64,000 nucleotides of DNA. Origin: Actinomadura livida. Its GTDB lineage: Bacteria; Actinomycetota; Actinomycetes; Streptosporangiales; Streptosporangiaceae. Position 1 is the stretch's first letter, and each line of letters starts with the position of its first letter. This document shows, piece by piece, positions 18,198-27,172 of this stretch. The stretch is from contig NZ_BMRO01000013.1 in the NCBI RefSeq assembly GCF_014648675.1, positions 62,001 through 126,000 on the forward strand, read 5' to 3'. The notes under the pieces are model-generated. The model searched no databases, was not told where the DNA came from, and worked only from the letters and a program-made list of their open reading frames with translations. The position numbers and the translations under genes are program-made.

Positions 18198-18896
18198 ATG
18201 ACGGAGGCTGAGGACACGGCGGCGCCCATCCGGGTGGTGCTGGTCGACGATCAGGAACTGGTGCGCGCCGGGTTCACGATGGTCCTGGACGCGCAGCCCG
18301 ACATCGAGGTCGTCGGCGAGGCCGGCGACGGGGTGCAGGCGCTGGAACTGCTGCGGGGCACGCGGGCGGACGTCGTCCTCATGGACGTGCGGATGCCGCG
18401 CATGGACGGGATCGAGGCGACCCGCCGGGTGGTGGCGCAGTCCGGGCCGAAGGTCATCATCCTGACCACGTTCGACCTGGACGAGTACGCCTTCGCCGCG
18501 ATCAAGGCCGGGGCGGGCGGGTTCATGCTGAAGGACGCGGGCCCGGCCCAGCTGATCGAGGCGATCAAGGCGGTGCACTCGGGGGACGCCGTGGTGGCCC
18601 CGAGCACGACCAAGCGGCTGCTCGACCGGTTCGCGGTGCACCTGCCGGACGCGGAGCAGAAGGCGGTCGGGGCGCTGGAGAGCCTGACCGACCGGGAGGG
18701 GGAGGTGCTCCGGCTCGTCGCGCGCGGGATGTCCAACGCGGAGATCGCGGAGCGGCTGTTCGTGTCGGAGGCGACGGTGAAGACGCACATGGGGCGGATC
18801 CTCATGAAGCTGAACCTGCGCGACCGGGTCCAGGCGGTCGTGTTCGCCTACGAGACAGGTCTGGCGAAAAGCGGCCAAACCGACAACACCGTGTAA
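18198..18896 (+). CDS. NarL-family response regulator
   Basis: The 232-residue protein has an N-terminal receiver with VVLVDDQELVRAGF and phosphorylation site Asp63 in LMDVRMPRMDG, then a LuxR-type DNA-binding domain (LTDREGEVLRLVARGMSN, AEIAERLFVSEATVKTH). It forms a pair with the kinase just upstream. GACGGGAG supports the ATG at 18198. Targets are unknown; the chaplin gene that follows is a possible one. Confidence 0.94.
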   Translation: MTEAEDTAAPIRVVLVDDQELVRAGFTMVLDAQPDIEVVGEAGDGVQALELLRGTRADVVLMDVRMPRMDGIEATRRVVAQSGPKVIILTTFDLDEYAFAAIKAGAGGFMLKDAGPAQLIEAIKAVHSGDAVVAPSTTKRLLDRFAVHLPDAEQKAVGALESLTDREGEVLRLVARGMSNAEIAERLFVSEATVKTHMGRILMKLNLRDRVQAVVFAYETGLAKSGQTDNTV

Positions 18897-18983
18897 CAGC
18901 TTGATTACTCCATGATGACTTCTTGTCCTCGACCTTACGTTTCGCATTGATCTACCTGAGAGTAGCTGAATAACTACCGTACG

Positions 18984-19009
18984 CGACGCCGCCCGCACGG
19001 GCGGCGTCG
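18984..19009. terminator. Hairpin between response regulator and chaplin
   Basis: A perfect 12-bp stem (18984-18995 with 18998-19009) with a two-base loop lies 88 bases after the response regulator and 47 bases before the chaplin start. It is a terminator or a chaplin leader structure. Confidence 0.55.
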
Positions 19010-19056
19010 GCAACTGTCAGATCGGGCCATTCCGGCCCTAGTACGGGAGGACTCTC

Positions 19057-19323
19057 GTGATCAAGAAGCTTGCCGCGACCGGCATCCTCGGTTTCGCCGT
19101 CGCCGCCTCGGCGCTGGCCGCCGCCCCCGCCCAGGCCGCCACCTACGGCGGCGGGCACGGGGGCGACGGCTCGCACAACACCAGCGCGGGCAACATCGGG
19201 ATCCTCACCGGCAACCAGGTGATCGTGCCGATCTCCGCCGCCGCCAACGTCTGCGGCAACGCCGTCGCCGTCATCGGCCTCGCGAACGCGCAGTGCAAGG
19301 GCATCGCCGAAGTCGACGACTGA
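19057..19323 (+). CDS. Short chaplin (secreted surface-active protein)
   Basis: This 88-residue precursor has a lysine-containing signal peptide (MIKKLAATG, hydrophobic core to about residue 22) and cleavage after AQA near residue 27. The mature part carries a chaplin (DUF320) domain with Cys66 and Cys80, the pair that forms a disulfide in short chaplins, and the VCGNAVAVIGLANAQC pattern. Short chaplins assemble into amyloid films that let aerial hyphae leave water. GGGAGGA precedes the GTG. A strong terminator follows. No long chaplin or rodlin is nearby. Confidence 0.9.
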   Translation: MIKKLAATGILGFAVAASALAAAPAQAATYGGGHGGDGSHNTSAGNIGILTGNQVIVPISAAANVCGNAVAVIGLANAQCKGIAEVDD

Positions 19324-19419
19324 GCCCCCGCACCCCATCGGGGCGACGGGTGCTAGGTTCCGCACCGCGCAGCGTGCAGGGATCTCACTGACCCTCCGAA
19401 GATGAGCGTTCGCGCCCAT

Positions 19420-19463
19420 CGCGTAAGCGCCGGTGACCCGCCAGGGTCACCGGCGCTTACGCG
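19420..19463. terminator. 20-bp perfect hairpin terminator
   Basis: A perfect 20-bp stem (19420-19439 with 19444-19463) around a four-base loop lies about 100 bases after the chaplin gene. The rest of the 324-base gap before the exporter holds the palindrome at 19497. Confidence 0.8.
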
Positions 19464-19496
19464 TGCACCGAGGCCGGTCCGTGGGAGGAGTGACGG

Positions 19497-19522
19497 GCTC
19501 GTACGACTCAGGTCGTACGAGC
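19497..19522. promoter_or_regulatory. Palindromic operator candidate upstream of the ABC exporter
   Basis: GCTCGTACGAC and GTCGTACGAGC flank a four-base centre, giving a perfect 11-bp inverted repeat 125 bases before the ATPase gene. Each arm holds CGTACG, itself a palindrome. It could be an operator or another hairpin. Confidence 0.45.
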
Positions 19523-19647
19523 GGGCGCCGGCCAGCCGTGAGGCTGACGGAAAGCGTGGCCGCCGGGCCGATGGCGGCCGCGCGGCGGCTTCCTAGCGTG
19601 GTCCCCGAAAGATCAGGACCGTGACCCACGACCCGCAGGGAGCCACT

Positions 19648-20424
19648 GTGACCAGCACGTTCGCCGATCCGCCCGGGAACTCCCCGGCCGCCGCCGCGGT
19701 ACAGGCCGCCGTCACGGCCGAGGACGTGTCGAAGGTGTACGGGTCCGGTGACGCGGCCGTGCACGCCCTGCGCGGGGTCAGCACCGGGTTCGCCAGGGGC
19801 GCGTTCACCGCGATCATGGGGCCGTCCGGGTCCGGGAAGTCGACGCTGATGCACTGCCTGGCCGGGCTGGACACCGTCACCGGCGGACGCATCGTCCTCG
19901 GCGACGCGGAGATCACCGGGATGGGCGACCGGCGGCTGACGCTCCTGCGCCGCGACCGCGTCGGGTTCGTGTTCCAGGCGTTCAACCTGCTCCCGACGCT
20001 CACCGCCGAGCAGAACATCCTGCTGCCCCTGCAGCTGGCGGGCCGCAGGCCGGACCGCGCGTGGTTCGCCCGGGTCGTGGACGCCCTCGGCCTGCGCGAC
20101 CGGCTCGGGCACCGGCCGAGCGAGCTGTCGGGCGGCCAGCAGCAGCGGGTCGCGTGCGCCCGCGCGATCGTCGCCCGCCCCGAGGTGATCTTCGCGGACG
20201 AGCCGACCGGCAACCTCGACTCCCGGGCGGGCGCCGAGGTGCTGGGGTTCCTGCGCTCCTCGGTCCGCGAGATGGGGCAGACGGTCGTGATGGTCACCCA
20301 TGACCCGGTCGCCGCCTCGTACGCCGACCGGGTCGTGTTCCTGCGGGACGGGGAGATCGTGACCGAGATCGTCCGGCCGACGCCCGCCGCCGTCCTCGAC
20401 CGGCTCAAGAGCCTGGAGGCGTGA
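19648..20424 (+). CDS. ABC transporter ATP-binding protein (MacB/LolD type)
   Basis: The 258-residue ATPase has Walker A GPSGSGKST, the Q-loop FQAFNLLPTLT, signature LSGGQQQRV, Walker B VIFADEPTGNLDS and the H-loop VTHD. It belongs to the family pairing with FtsX/MacB permeases that move lipids, peptides or drugs by mechanotransmission. The GTG at 19648 has GGGAG in front; a GTG at 19621 is an alternative. Its stop overlaps the permease start. Confidence 0.94.
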   Translation: MTSTFADPPGNSPAAAAVQAAVTAEDVSKVYGSGDAAVHALRGVSTGFARGAFTAIMGPSGSGKSTLMHCLAGLDTVTGGRIVLGDAEITGMGDRRLTLLRRDRVGFVFQAFNLLPTLTAEQNILLPLQLAGRRPDRAWFARVVDALGLRDRLGHRPSELSGGQQQRVACARAIVARPEVIFADEPTGNLDSRAGAEVLGFLRSSVREMGQTVVMVTHDPVAASYADRVVFLRDGEIVTEIVRPTPAAVLDRLKSLEA

Positions 20425-22919
20425 TGCTGCGGACGACCCTCGCGGGCCTGCGGGCCCACAAGCTGCGGCTGCTGCTCACGGCGGTCGCCATCACCCTCGG
20501 CGTCGGGTTCATCTCCGGGACGTTCGTGCTGACCGACACGATGAACGAGGGCGTCGCCAAGACGTTCGCGCGGTCCGCCGACAAGGTCGACTTCGCGGTG
20601 CTGCCGAGCAGCCCTGACCCGGATGAACGCATTTCCGCCGATACGTTCCGCAAGATCAGCGCGCTGCCGGGCGTGACCGACGTGCACGGCGTGGTGAAGG
20701 GTGACGCCGCCCTGGTGGGCAAGGACGGTAAGGCGGTCGGCGACTTCCCCACGGTCGGCATCTCGGTGCCGTCCGGGTCACTGCTGCGCTACGACGTCGA
20801 CAAGGGACGACCTCCGTCCGGCGCTGGCGAAACCGTCCTTGACGGCGCGCTCGCCAAGCGGGAGGGCTTCACCGTCGGCGATACCGTAACGATCCTGGAC
20901 GGAAACGACCGGCCGCACCGGTTCAGCGTCGTCGGCCTGATCGACTTCGGCATCGACCAGGAGGCCAAGTTCTTCGGCGCGGTCGGCTTCGACACCCCCA
21001 CCACGATCACGATGACCGGCGAGCGGACCTACCGCGAGATCGACATCGCGGGCGGCGACCGGCGCGCGATCGAGGCCGCCGCGGGCCCGGCCGACCGGGT
21101 CTACACCGGGACGGAGCTCGGCGCGGAGCTGGCGAAGTCCGCGGGCGCCGACACCGAGATCATCCGGACCGGGCTGCTGATCTTCGGCCTGGTGGCGATG
21201 CTGGTGTCCGCCCTGGTCATCTACAACACGTTCGCGATCCTCATCGCGCAGCGGATGCGGGAGACGGCCCTGCTGCGCTGCGTCGGCGCGACCCGTCGGC
21301 AGGTGTTCGGCGGCGTCGTCGCCGAGTCCGCGGCGGTCGGGCTCGCCGGGTCGCTGCTCGGCCTCGCCGCCGGCGCCGGCCTCGGCACGGCCGCGCTCGC
21401 CGGCGTCACCAGGCTGGACGCGGCGGTGCAGGTCACGGCACCGTCCCTGTCGGCCCGGACGGTCGTGCTCGGTCTGGCGGTGGGCGTCGTCGTGACCGTC
21501 CTGTCGGCGCTGCTGCCGGCCCGCGCCGCGACCCGGGTCGCGCCCGTCGCCGCGCTGCGCTCGGAGCTGGAGCCGGGCGGCGGCCGGTTCCGCCTGGGCC
21601 GGGCGCGAACGGTGATCGCGGTGCTGCTCGGCACCGCGGGCCTGGCCATCGGCGCGTTCGGATCGCTCGGCATGGAGAAGGGCCAGGCGGCGATGTACTC
21701 GGTCGCGCTCGCCGGAACCGTGTTCTTCCTCGCGGTGATCGCGGCGATGCCGGCGCTCGTCCGGCCGCTCGCGCGGCTCGCGGGCGCGGTCCCGGCGCGG
21801 CTCGGCGGCGTCCCCGGGCGGCTCGCGGTCGCGAACGCGCAGCGCGCGCCGCGCCGCACCGCGACCACGACGATCGCGCTGACCGTCGGCGTCGGGCTGA
21901 TGAGCCTGTTCGCGGTGGTCGCGGCGAGCGGAAAGGCGACCGCGGCGCACCAGCTGGCGGAGCAGTTCCCGGTCGAGTTCCAGATCAGGACGCAGAACCT
22001 GGACGGACGCGTTCCACCATCGCTCGCGGCGGCGGTGCGCGAGCGTCCGGAGATCGCCGCCGTCGTGGAGACCCGCAGGCAGGACGCGCGCGTCGGCGGC
22101 GAGAAGGAGGAGCTCGGCACGGTCACCCCGTCCGCGCTCGGCACGATCGTGAACCCCGAGATGAAGGCGGGCTCGCTCGCCGCCGCCCGCGAACCGGGAA
22201 CCGCGATGGTGGACGAGGGGACCGCCGCCCAGCCGGGCCGCGGCCTCGGAGACACCATCCAGGTCGAGACTTCGCGCGGCACCGTCCCGGTGAAGATCAC
22301 CGCCGTCTACGGCGGGGGCGCCCAGATCTCCGGGATCATCGTCCCGGAGGCCGACTTCACCGGGTACTTCGGCGCCGTCGACCCGTCGAACCTCTTCGTG
22401 AAGGCCCGCGACGACGTCCCGGCGTCCGCCGCCCGCGGCGCCGTCGAGGACGCCGCGAAGCCCTACCCGGCCGCGAAGGTCGTCTCCGCAGCCGAGTTCG
22501 AGGAGACGATGACCCGGGCGATCGACACGATTTTGATGATCTTCGCCGGGCTGCTCGGGCTCGCGATCGTCATCGCGCTGTTCGGCATCGCGAACACGCT
22601 CACGCTCTCGGTCGTCGAGCGGACCCGGGAGTCGGCGCTGCTGCGGGCGCTCGGCCTCACCCGGCGCGGGCTCCGCCGGATGCTGTCCGTCGAGGCCCTG
22701 GTCATGGCCGTGATCGGCGCGGTCACCGGGGTCGTCCTCGGCATCGCGTTCGGTTGGGCCGCGACCAACGCGATGGCCGACGACTCCCGCTTCGCGCTGC
22801 CCTACCTGCAGGTGACGGGCTACGTCCTCCTGGCGGGCGCCGCGGGCATGGCCGCCGCGGTGCTGCCGGCGCGGCGCGCCGCCCGCACGTCCATCGTGGA
22901 GGCCCTCGCGCATGACTGA
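20424..22919 (+). CDS. FtsX/MacB-type ABC permease, duplicated
   Basis: The 831-residue permease has an N-terminal transmembrane helix, a large extracytoplasmic domain (about 45-240), three helices with the FtsX signature (ETALLRCVGATRRQVF), then a second copy: helix near 490, extracytoplasmic domain 510-690 and three more helices (ESALLRALGLTRRGL). This is the DUF214 double architecture. Start and upstream stop overlap (GTGATG), so it is translationally coupled to the ATPase. The substrate is unknown. Confidence 0.93.
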   Translation: MLRTTLAGLRAHKLRLLLTAVAITLGVGFISGTFVLTDTMNEGVAKTFARSADKVDFAVLPSSPDPDERISADTFRKISALPGVTDVHGVVKGDAALVGKDGKAVGDFPTVGISVPSGSLLRYDVDKGRPPSGAGETVLDGALAKREGFTVGDTVTILDGNDRPHRFSVVGLIDFGIDQEAKFFGAVGFDTPTTITMTGERTYREIDIAGGDRRAIEAAAGPADRVYTGTELGAELAKSAGADTEIIRTGLLIFGLVAMLVSALVIYNTFAILIAQRMRETALLRCVGATRRQVFGGVVAESAAVGLAGSLLGLAAGAGLGTAALAGVTRLDAAVQVTAPSLSARTVVLGLAVGVVVTVLSALLPARAATRVAPVAALRSELEPGGGRFRLGRARTVIAVLLGTAGLAIGAFGSLGMEKGQAAMYSVALAGTVFFLAVIAAMPALVRPLARLAGAVPARLGGVPGRLAVANAQRAPRRTATTTIALTVGVGLMSLFAVVAASGKATAAHQLAEQFPVEFQIRTQNLDGRVPPSLAAAVRERPEIAAVVETRRQDARVGGEKEELGTVTPSALGTIVNPEMKAGSLAAAREPGTAMVDEGTAAQPGRGLGDTIQVETSRGTVPVKITAVYGGGAQISGIIVPEADFTGYFGAVDPSNLFVKARDDVPASAARGAVEDAAKPYPAAKVVSAAEFEETMTRAIDTILMIFAGLLGLAIVIALFGIANTLTLSVVERTRESALLRALGLTRRGLRRMLSVEALVMAVIGAVTGVVLGIAFGWAATNAMADDSRFALPYLQVTGYVLLAGAAGMAAAVLPARRAARTSIVEALAHD

Positions 22920-23024
22920 ATGGGGTGGGGTGGCGATCGTCACCCACCGGACTCCGTGCCGGGATCCCGCGGGTACCCTGGGTCGCGCACGTCCGGTACC
23001 TACCCGAGGACTGGAACGAAACCG

Positions 23025-23999
23025 ATGGACCCTGACGTCACGCCCGGCTCCGCCGCGCCCGGAGACGGGCCGGTTCCCGGTGCGGGAACGCCCCCCCGCG
23101 CCCCCCGGCCCGAACCGGAGACGCCGGAGGACCGGCCCGCCCGGCTCGCGGTCGGCGTCGTCGGCGCCGGCCGGGTCGGCACGGCGCTCGGCGCCGCGCT
23201 GGCCCGTGCGGGCCACCGGGTGGTCGCCGCGACCGCCGTGTCCGAGCGGTCGCGTTCGCGCGTCGCGGAACGCCTCCCGGGCGCGGAGGTGGCGGCCCCG
23301 CCGGACGTCGTCGCGGCCGCCGACCTGGTGCTGCTGACCGTCCCGGACGACGAGCTCCCCGAACTGGCCGCCGGGTTCGTCGCCGCGGGCGTCGACGTCA
23401 CCGGCAAGCTGATCATGCACACCAGCGGCCGGTACGGGACCGCCGTCCTGGACCCGCTCACCCGCGCCGGCGCCCTGCCGCTCGCGCTGCACCCGGTCAT
23501 GACGTTCACCGGGCGCCCCGACGACGTCAACCGCCTCACCGGCATCTCGTTCGGCGTCACCTCTCCCGAGCCGCTGCGGCCGGTCGCCGAGGCGCTCGTC
23601 CTGGAGATGGGCGGCGAACCCGTCTGGATCACCGAGGCCGCGCGCCCGCTCTACCACGCGGCGCTCGCCGGGGGCGCGAACCACCTGGTCACGCTGGTCG
23701 TCGAGGCGATGGACCTGCTGCGCGCCGCCGGGGTCGCCGACCCCGGCCGGATGCTCGGCCCGCTGCTCGGCGCCGCCCTCGACAACGGCCTGCGGCTCGG
23801 CATCGACGGCCTCACCGGACCGGTCGCGCGGGGCGACGCCGGGACGGTGTCCGGCCACGTCGACGAGCTGGCCAAGGTGTCGCCGGAGAGCCGCCGCGCC
23901 TACATCGCGCTGGCCCGGCTCACCGCCGACCGGGCCCTCGCCGCCGGGATGCTCAAGCCCGAGGACGCCGAACGCCTCCTCGAAGCACTGGCCGATTGA
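23025..23999 (+). CDS. Rossmann / DUF2520 NAD(P)-binding protein, candidate ketopantoate reductase
   Basis: After a Pro-rich N-terminus, residues 42-70 show a dinucleotide-binding fold (VGVVGAGRVGTALGAALARAG). The C-terminal half matches DUF2520, related to the helical domain of 6-phosphogluconate-dehydrogenase-like enzymes such as PanE and ProC. The gene stands directly before panC-panD, and no panE or panB is in the window. A role in reducing ketopantoate is therefore a reasonable hypothesis, not established. The ATG at 23025 is chosen because upstream residues are non-homologous and low in complexity. Confidence 0.85.
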   Translation: MDPDVTPGSAAPGDGPVPGAGTPPRAPRPEPETPEDRPARLAVGVVGAGRVGTALGAALARAGHRVVAATAVSERSRSRVAERLPGAEVAAPPDVVAAADLVLLTVPDDELPELAAGFVAAGVDVTGKLIMHTSGRYGTAVLDPLTRAGALPLALHPVMTFTGRPDDVNRLTGISFGVTSPEPLRPVAEALVLEMGGEPVWITEAARPLYHAALAGGANHLVTLVVEAMDLLRAAGVADPGRMLGPLLGAALDNGLRLGIDGLTGPVARGDAGTVSGHVDELAKVSPESRRAYIALARLTADRALAAGMLKPEDAERLLEALAD

Positions 24000-24100
24000 C
24001 CAGGGAGAACACGAATGCGGCCTGACACGGCGCTGACCCGCCGCCCCCCACCTCGCGGGACGCGGCCACAGGACCCGGTACCCGAGGAAGGGGACGTCTC

Positions 24101-24961
24101 GTGACCCCGGTCGTCGCGCGCACACGGCAGGAGCTGGCCGAGGCCCGCTCCCGGATCGAGGGCACGCTGGCCTTCGTCCCGACCATGGGCGCCCTGCACG
24201 ATGGCCACCTCTCCCTGATGCGGCAGGCCCGCCGGTCGGCCGACGCCGTGGCGGTCAGCATCTTCGTCAACCCTCTGCAGTTCGGGCCGGACGAGGACTT
24301 CGACCGCTACCCCCGGACGTTCGACACCGACCTCGAAGCCTGCGCCGCCGAAGGCGTGGACCTCGTGTTCGCCCCCACCCGCGACGTCATGTACCCGAGC
24401 GAGCCGCAGGTCACGGTCAAGTCGGGGCCGATGGGCGAGATCGTGGAGGGCGCCGCGCGGCCCGGTCACTTCGACGGGATGCTCACCGTCGTGCTGAAGC
24501 TGCTCAACCTCGTCCGGCCGGACGTCGCGATCTTCGGGGAGAAGGACGCGCAGCAGCTCGCGATGATCCGCCGCATGGTCTTCGACCTGGACCTCCCCGT
24601 CGAGGTGGCCGGCGGGCCGACCGTCCGGGAACCCGACGGCCTGGCCCTCTCCAGCCGCAACCGCTACCTCTCCCCGGACGAACGCCGGACGGCCGCCGCC
24701 CTGTCACGCGCGCTGCACGCCGGCGCGGACGCCGCCGCCGACGGCCCCGAGGCGGTCCTGGACGCCGCGAATACCGTCCTGGACAAGGCCGCGACCGCCG
24801 ACCCGCCCCTCGTCCTCGACTACCTCGTCCTCGTCGACCCCACCACCTTCACCACGATCTCGGGCCCCCGCACCGGCCCGGCCGTCCTCGCCGTCGCGGG
24901 CCGGGTCGGCGCCACCCATCTGATCGACAACGTTTCCCTCCAGCTCGGCAAGGAGCACTGA
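24101..24961 (+). CDS. panC: Pantothenate synthetase
   Basis: This enzyme joins pantoate and beta-alanine using ATP to make pantothenate. The N-terminal PTMGALHDGHLSL carries the HxGH nucleotide-binding histidines at 33 and 36; GEKDAQQLAMIRRM and LSSRNRYLSP (the KMSKS equivalent) follow. The length of 286 is normal. The GTG has GGAAGGGGA upstream. The stop overlaps the panD ATG by one base (TGATG). Confidence 0.96.
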   Translation: MTPVVARTRQELAEARSRIEGTLAFVPTMGALHDGHLSLMRQARRSADAVAVSIFVNPLQFGPDEDFDRYPRTFDTDLEACAAEGVDLVFAPTRDVMYPSEPQVTVKSGPMGEIVEGAARPGHFDGMLTVVLKLLNLVRPDVAIFGEKDAQQLAMIRRMVFDLDLPVEVAGGPTVREPDGLALSSRNRYLSPDERRTAAALSRALHAGADAAADGPEAVLDAANTVLDKAATADPPLVLDYLVLVDPTTFTTISGPRTGPAVLAVAGRVGATHLIDNVSLQLGKEH

Positions 24962-25377
24962 TGTTCCGGACGATGTTCAAGTCCAAGATCCACCGCGCCA
25001 CCGTGACGCAGGCGGACCTGCACTACGTCGGGTCGCTGACCATCGACCAGGACCTGATGGACGCCGCGGACCTCCTCCCGGGCGAGCAGGTGCACGTGGT
25101 CGACATCGACAACGGCGCCCGCCTGGAGACCTACCTGATCGCGGGCGAGCGCGGCTCCGGCGTGATCGGCATCAACGGCGCCGCCGCCCGCCTCGTGCAG
25201 CCCGGCGACCTGGTGATCATCATCAGCTACGCCCAGCTCAGCGACGCCGAGGCCCGCGAGTTCGTGCCCAGCGTCGTGCACGTCGACCGCTCCAACAAGA
25301 TCATCTCCCTCGACTCCGACCCGGCCGCCCCCGTCCCCGGCACCCAAACCACCCGAGGCGACCTGGTCCACCCCTGA
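24961..25377 (+). CDS. panD: Aspartate 1-decarboxylase precursor
   Basis: This pyruvoyl enzyme makes beta-alanine from aspartate. The self-cleavage site Gly24-Ser25 is at the canonical position, so the mature alpha chain starts with a pyruvoyl group from Ser25. Tyr58 of the family is not placed exactly here, but the LETYLIAGERGSGVIGINGAAA region is conserved. The 138 residues are normal. AAGGAG in the end of panC supports the start. It supplies panC directly. Confidence 0.96.
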   Translation: MFRTMFKSKIHRATVTQADLHYVGSLTIDQDLMDAADLLPGEQVHVVDIDNGARLETYLIAGERGSGVIGINGAAARLVQPGDLVIIISYAQLSDAEAREFVPSVVHVDRSNKIISLDSDPAAPVPGTQTTRGDLVHP

Positions 25378-25447
25378 CCCCACCACCTTGGCGGTGTTCG
25401 GGTGGGCGGGGGTGATTACGGCCACTGTGCGGGGGGCGGGCGGGTGG

Positions 25448-25488
25448 CGGGATCGGGGTTAGGGTCATAATGACGAGAACCGATCCCG
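25448..25488. promoter_or_regulatory. Inverted repeat bracketing the nadB -10 region
   Basis: CGGGATCGG (25448-25456) and CCGATCCCG (25480-25488) are perfect 9-bp inverted arms separated by 23 bases. CATAAT at 25466-25471, a good -10 hexamer, lies between them. This looks like an operator for NAD synthesis; the regulator is not identifiable here. Confidence 0.45.
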
Positions 25489-25498
25489 AGGAGGGCTC

Positions 25499-27172
25499 GT
25501 GATCCCTTCGGTTCTGTACGCCCCCGCCCCCGGCTGGACCACCGACACCGACGTCGTCGTCATCGGCTCCGGCATCGCCGGGCTCGTCGCCGCGCTCCGC
25601 TGCCGTTCTCGCGGGCGCGTGCTCCTGGTCACCAAGGCATTGCTGGACGCTGGATCCACCCGCTGGGCCCAGGGCGGGATCGCCGCCGCGCTCGCACCCG
25701 ACGATTCCCCCGAAGAGCACCTCGCCGACACGCTCACGGCCGGTGTCGGGCTGTGCGACGTGGACGCCGTCCGCGCACTGGTCACCGAGGGGCCGGACGC
25801 CGTCCGCGACCTCATCGGGCTCGGCGCCGCTTTCGACCGTTCCAACGGCGGCGAGATCGCGCTGACGCGCGAGGGCGGCCACCACCGGCGCCGCATCGCC
25901 CACGCCGGCGGGGACGCCACCGGCGCGGAGATCAGCCGTGCTCTCCTCGCCGCGCTCAAGGACTCCGGCGTCGAGGTCATCGAGCACGCGCTGGTCCTCG
26001 ACCTGCTGAAGGACGGCGCCGGACGCGCCGCCGGAATCACCCTGCACGTCATGGGCGAGGGCCAGCCCTGCGGTGTGGGCGCCGTCCGCGCCCGCGCGGT
26101 CGTGCTCGCCACCGGCGGCCTCGGGCAGGTGTTCTCCGCCACGACGAACCCCGAGGTCTCGACCGGCGACGGTGTCGCGCTCGCCCTGCGCGCCGGCGCC
26201 GAGGTCGCCGACCTGGAGTTCGTCCAGTTCCACCCGACCGTGCTGTGGCTCGGTGAGGACGCGCGGGGCCAGCAGCCGCTGATCTCCGAGGCCGTCCGGG
26301 GCGAGGGCGCGCACATCGTCGACCACGCCGGCGAGCGGTTCATGCTCGGCCGCCACGACCTCGCCGAACTCGCCCCGCGCGACGTCGTGGCCAAGGGCAT
26401 CATGAACCGGATGCGCGAGACCGGCGCGTCCCACATGCTGCTGGAGGGCCGCCACCTCGGCGCCGCGATGTGGGAGAACCGCTTCCCGACCATCCTCGCC
26501 GCCTGCCGGCACCACGGCATCGACCCCGTGACCGAGCCCATCCCGGTCGTCCCGGCCGCGCACTACGCGAGCGGGGGAGTCCGCACCGACCTGCACGGCC
26601 GCACGACCGTCCCCGGCCTCTACGCCTGCGGCGAGGTCGCCTGCACGGGCGTCCACGGGGCGAACCGCCTGGCGTCCAACTCCCTCCTGGAGGGCCTCGT
26701 CTTCGCCGCCCGCATAGCCACCGTCCTGGAAGAGGACCTGGCGGCCCCCTCCCTCCGCCCACCTCCCGAACCGGACCGGGACCTAGACGGCCAGCAGATG
26801 GAAGCGGGCGTGCCGGTGGGGGCCGGGTTGGTCGGGGGCGAGGCTCGGGGGGAGATACAGCGGATCATGACTTCCTGTGCCGGGGTGCTTCGCGGGGCGG
26901 ACGGGTTGGCGCGGGCGGCCCGTGAGCTGGACGGGCTGGGGCAGGATGCGCGTGCGGAGCCCGGGGTGGAGGCTTGGGAGGCCACCAACCTGCACACCGT
27001 GGCGTCCGCGATCGTGGCCGCGGCGGGGCGGCGCGCGGAGACGCGGGGGAGTCACTGGCGAGAGGACTTCCCCGAGCGCGCGGACGGCACGTGGCGCGGT
27101 CACCTCGTGACGCGGCTGGTCGGGAACGATCTGACGACCCGCTATGAACCTCTGGAAGGAAGGCGCTCATGA
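25499..27172 (+). CDS. nadB: L-aspartate oxidase
   Basis: This flavoprotein oxidises aspartate to iminoaspartate for quinolinate synthesis. The FAD-binding GSGIAGLVAAL motif is near residue 22, the WAQGGIAAAL segment near 59, and the GEVACTGVHGANRLASNSL active-site region near 380. The 557 residues match the family, including the C-terminal helical domain. GAGGAGG precedes the GTG. The partner nadA is not in the window. The stop overlaps nadC by four bases. Confidence 0.95.
   Translation: MIPSVLYAPAPGWTTDTDVVVIGSGIAGLVAALRCRSRGRVLLVTKALLDAGSTRWAQGGIAAALAPDDSPEEHLADTLTAGVGLCDVDAVRALVTEGPDAVRDLIGLGAAFDRSNGGEIALTREGGHHRRRIAHAGGDATGAEISRALLAALKDSGVEVIEHALVLDLLKDGAGRAAGITLHVMGEGQPCGVGAVRARAVVLATGGLGQVFSATTNPEVSTGDGVALALRAGAEVADLEFVQFHPTVLWLGEDARGQQPLISEAVRGEGAHIVDHAGERFMLGRHDLAELAPRDVVAKGIMNRMRETGASHMLLEGRHLGAAMWENRFPTILAACRHHGIDPVTEPIPVVPAAHYASGGVRTDLHGRTTVPGLYACGEVACTGVHGANRLASNSLLEGLVFAARIATVLEEDLAAPSLRPPPEPDRDLDGQQMEAGVPVGAGLVGGEARGEIQRIMTSCAGVLRGADGLARAARELDGLGQDARAEPGVEAWEATNLHTVASAIVAAAGRRAETRGSHWREDFPERADGTWRGHLVTRLVGNDLTTRYEPLEGRRS

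Noticed and set aside
20778..24125. 1115-codon open frame on the minus strand
   Set aside because: It crosses the permease, DUF2520 and panC genes in antisense and is Arg/Gly-rich shadow sequence.
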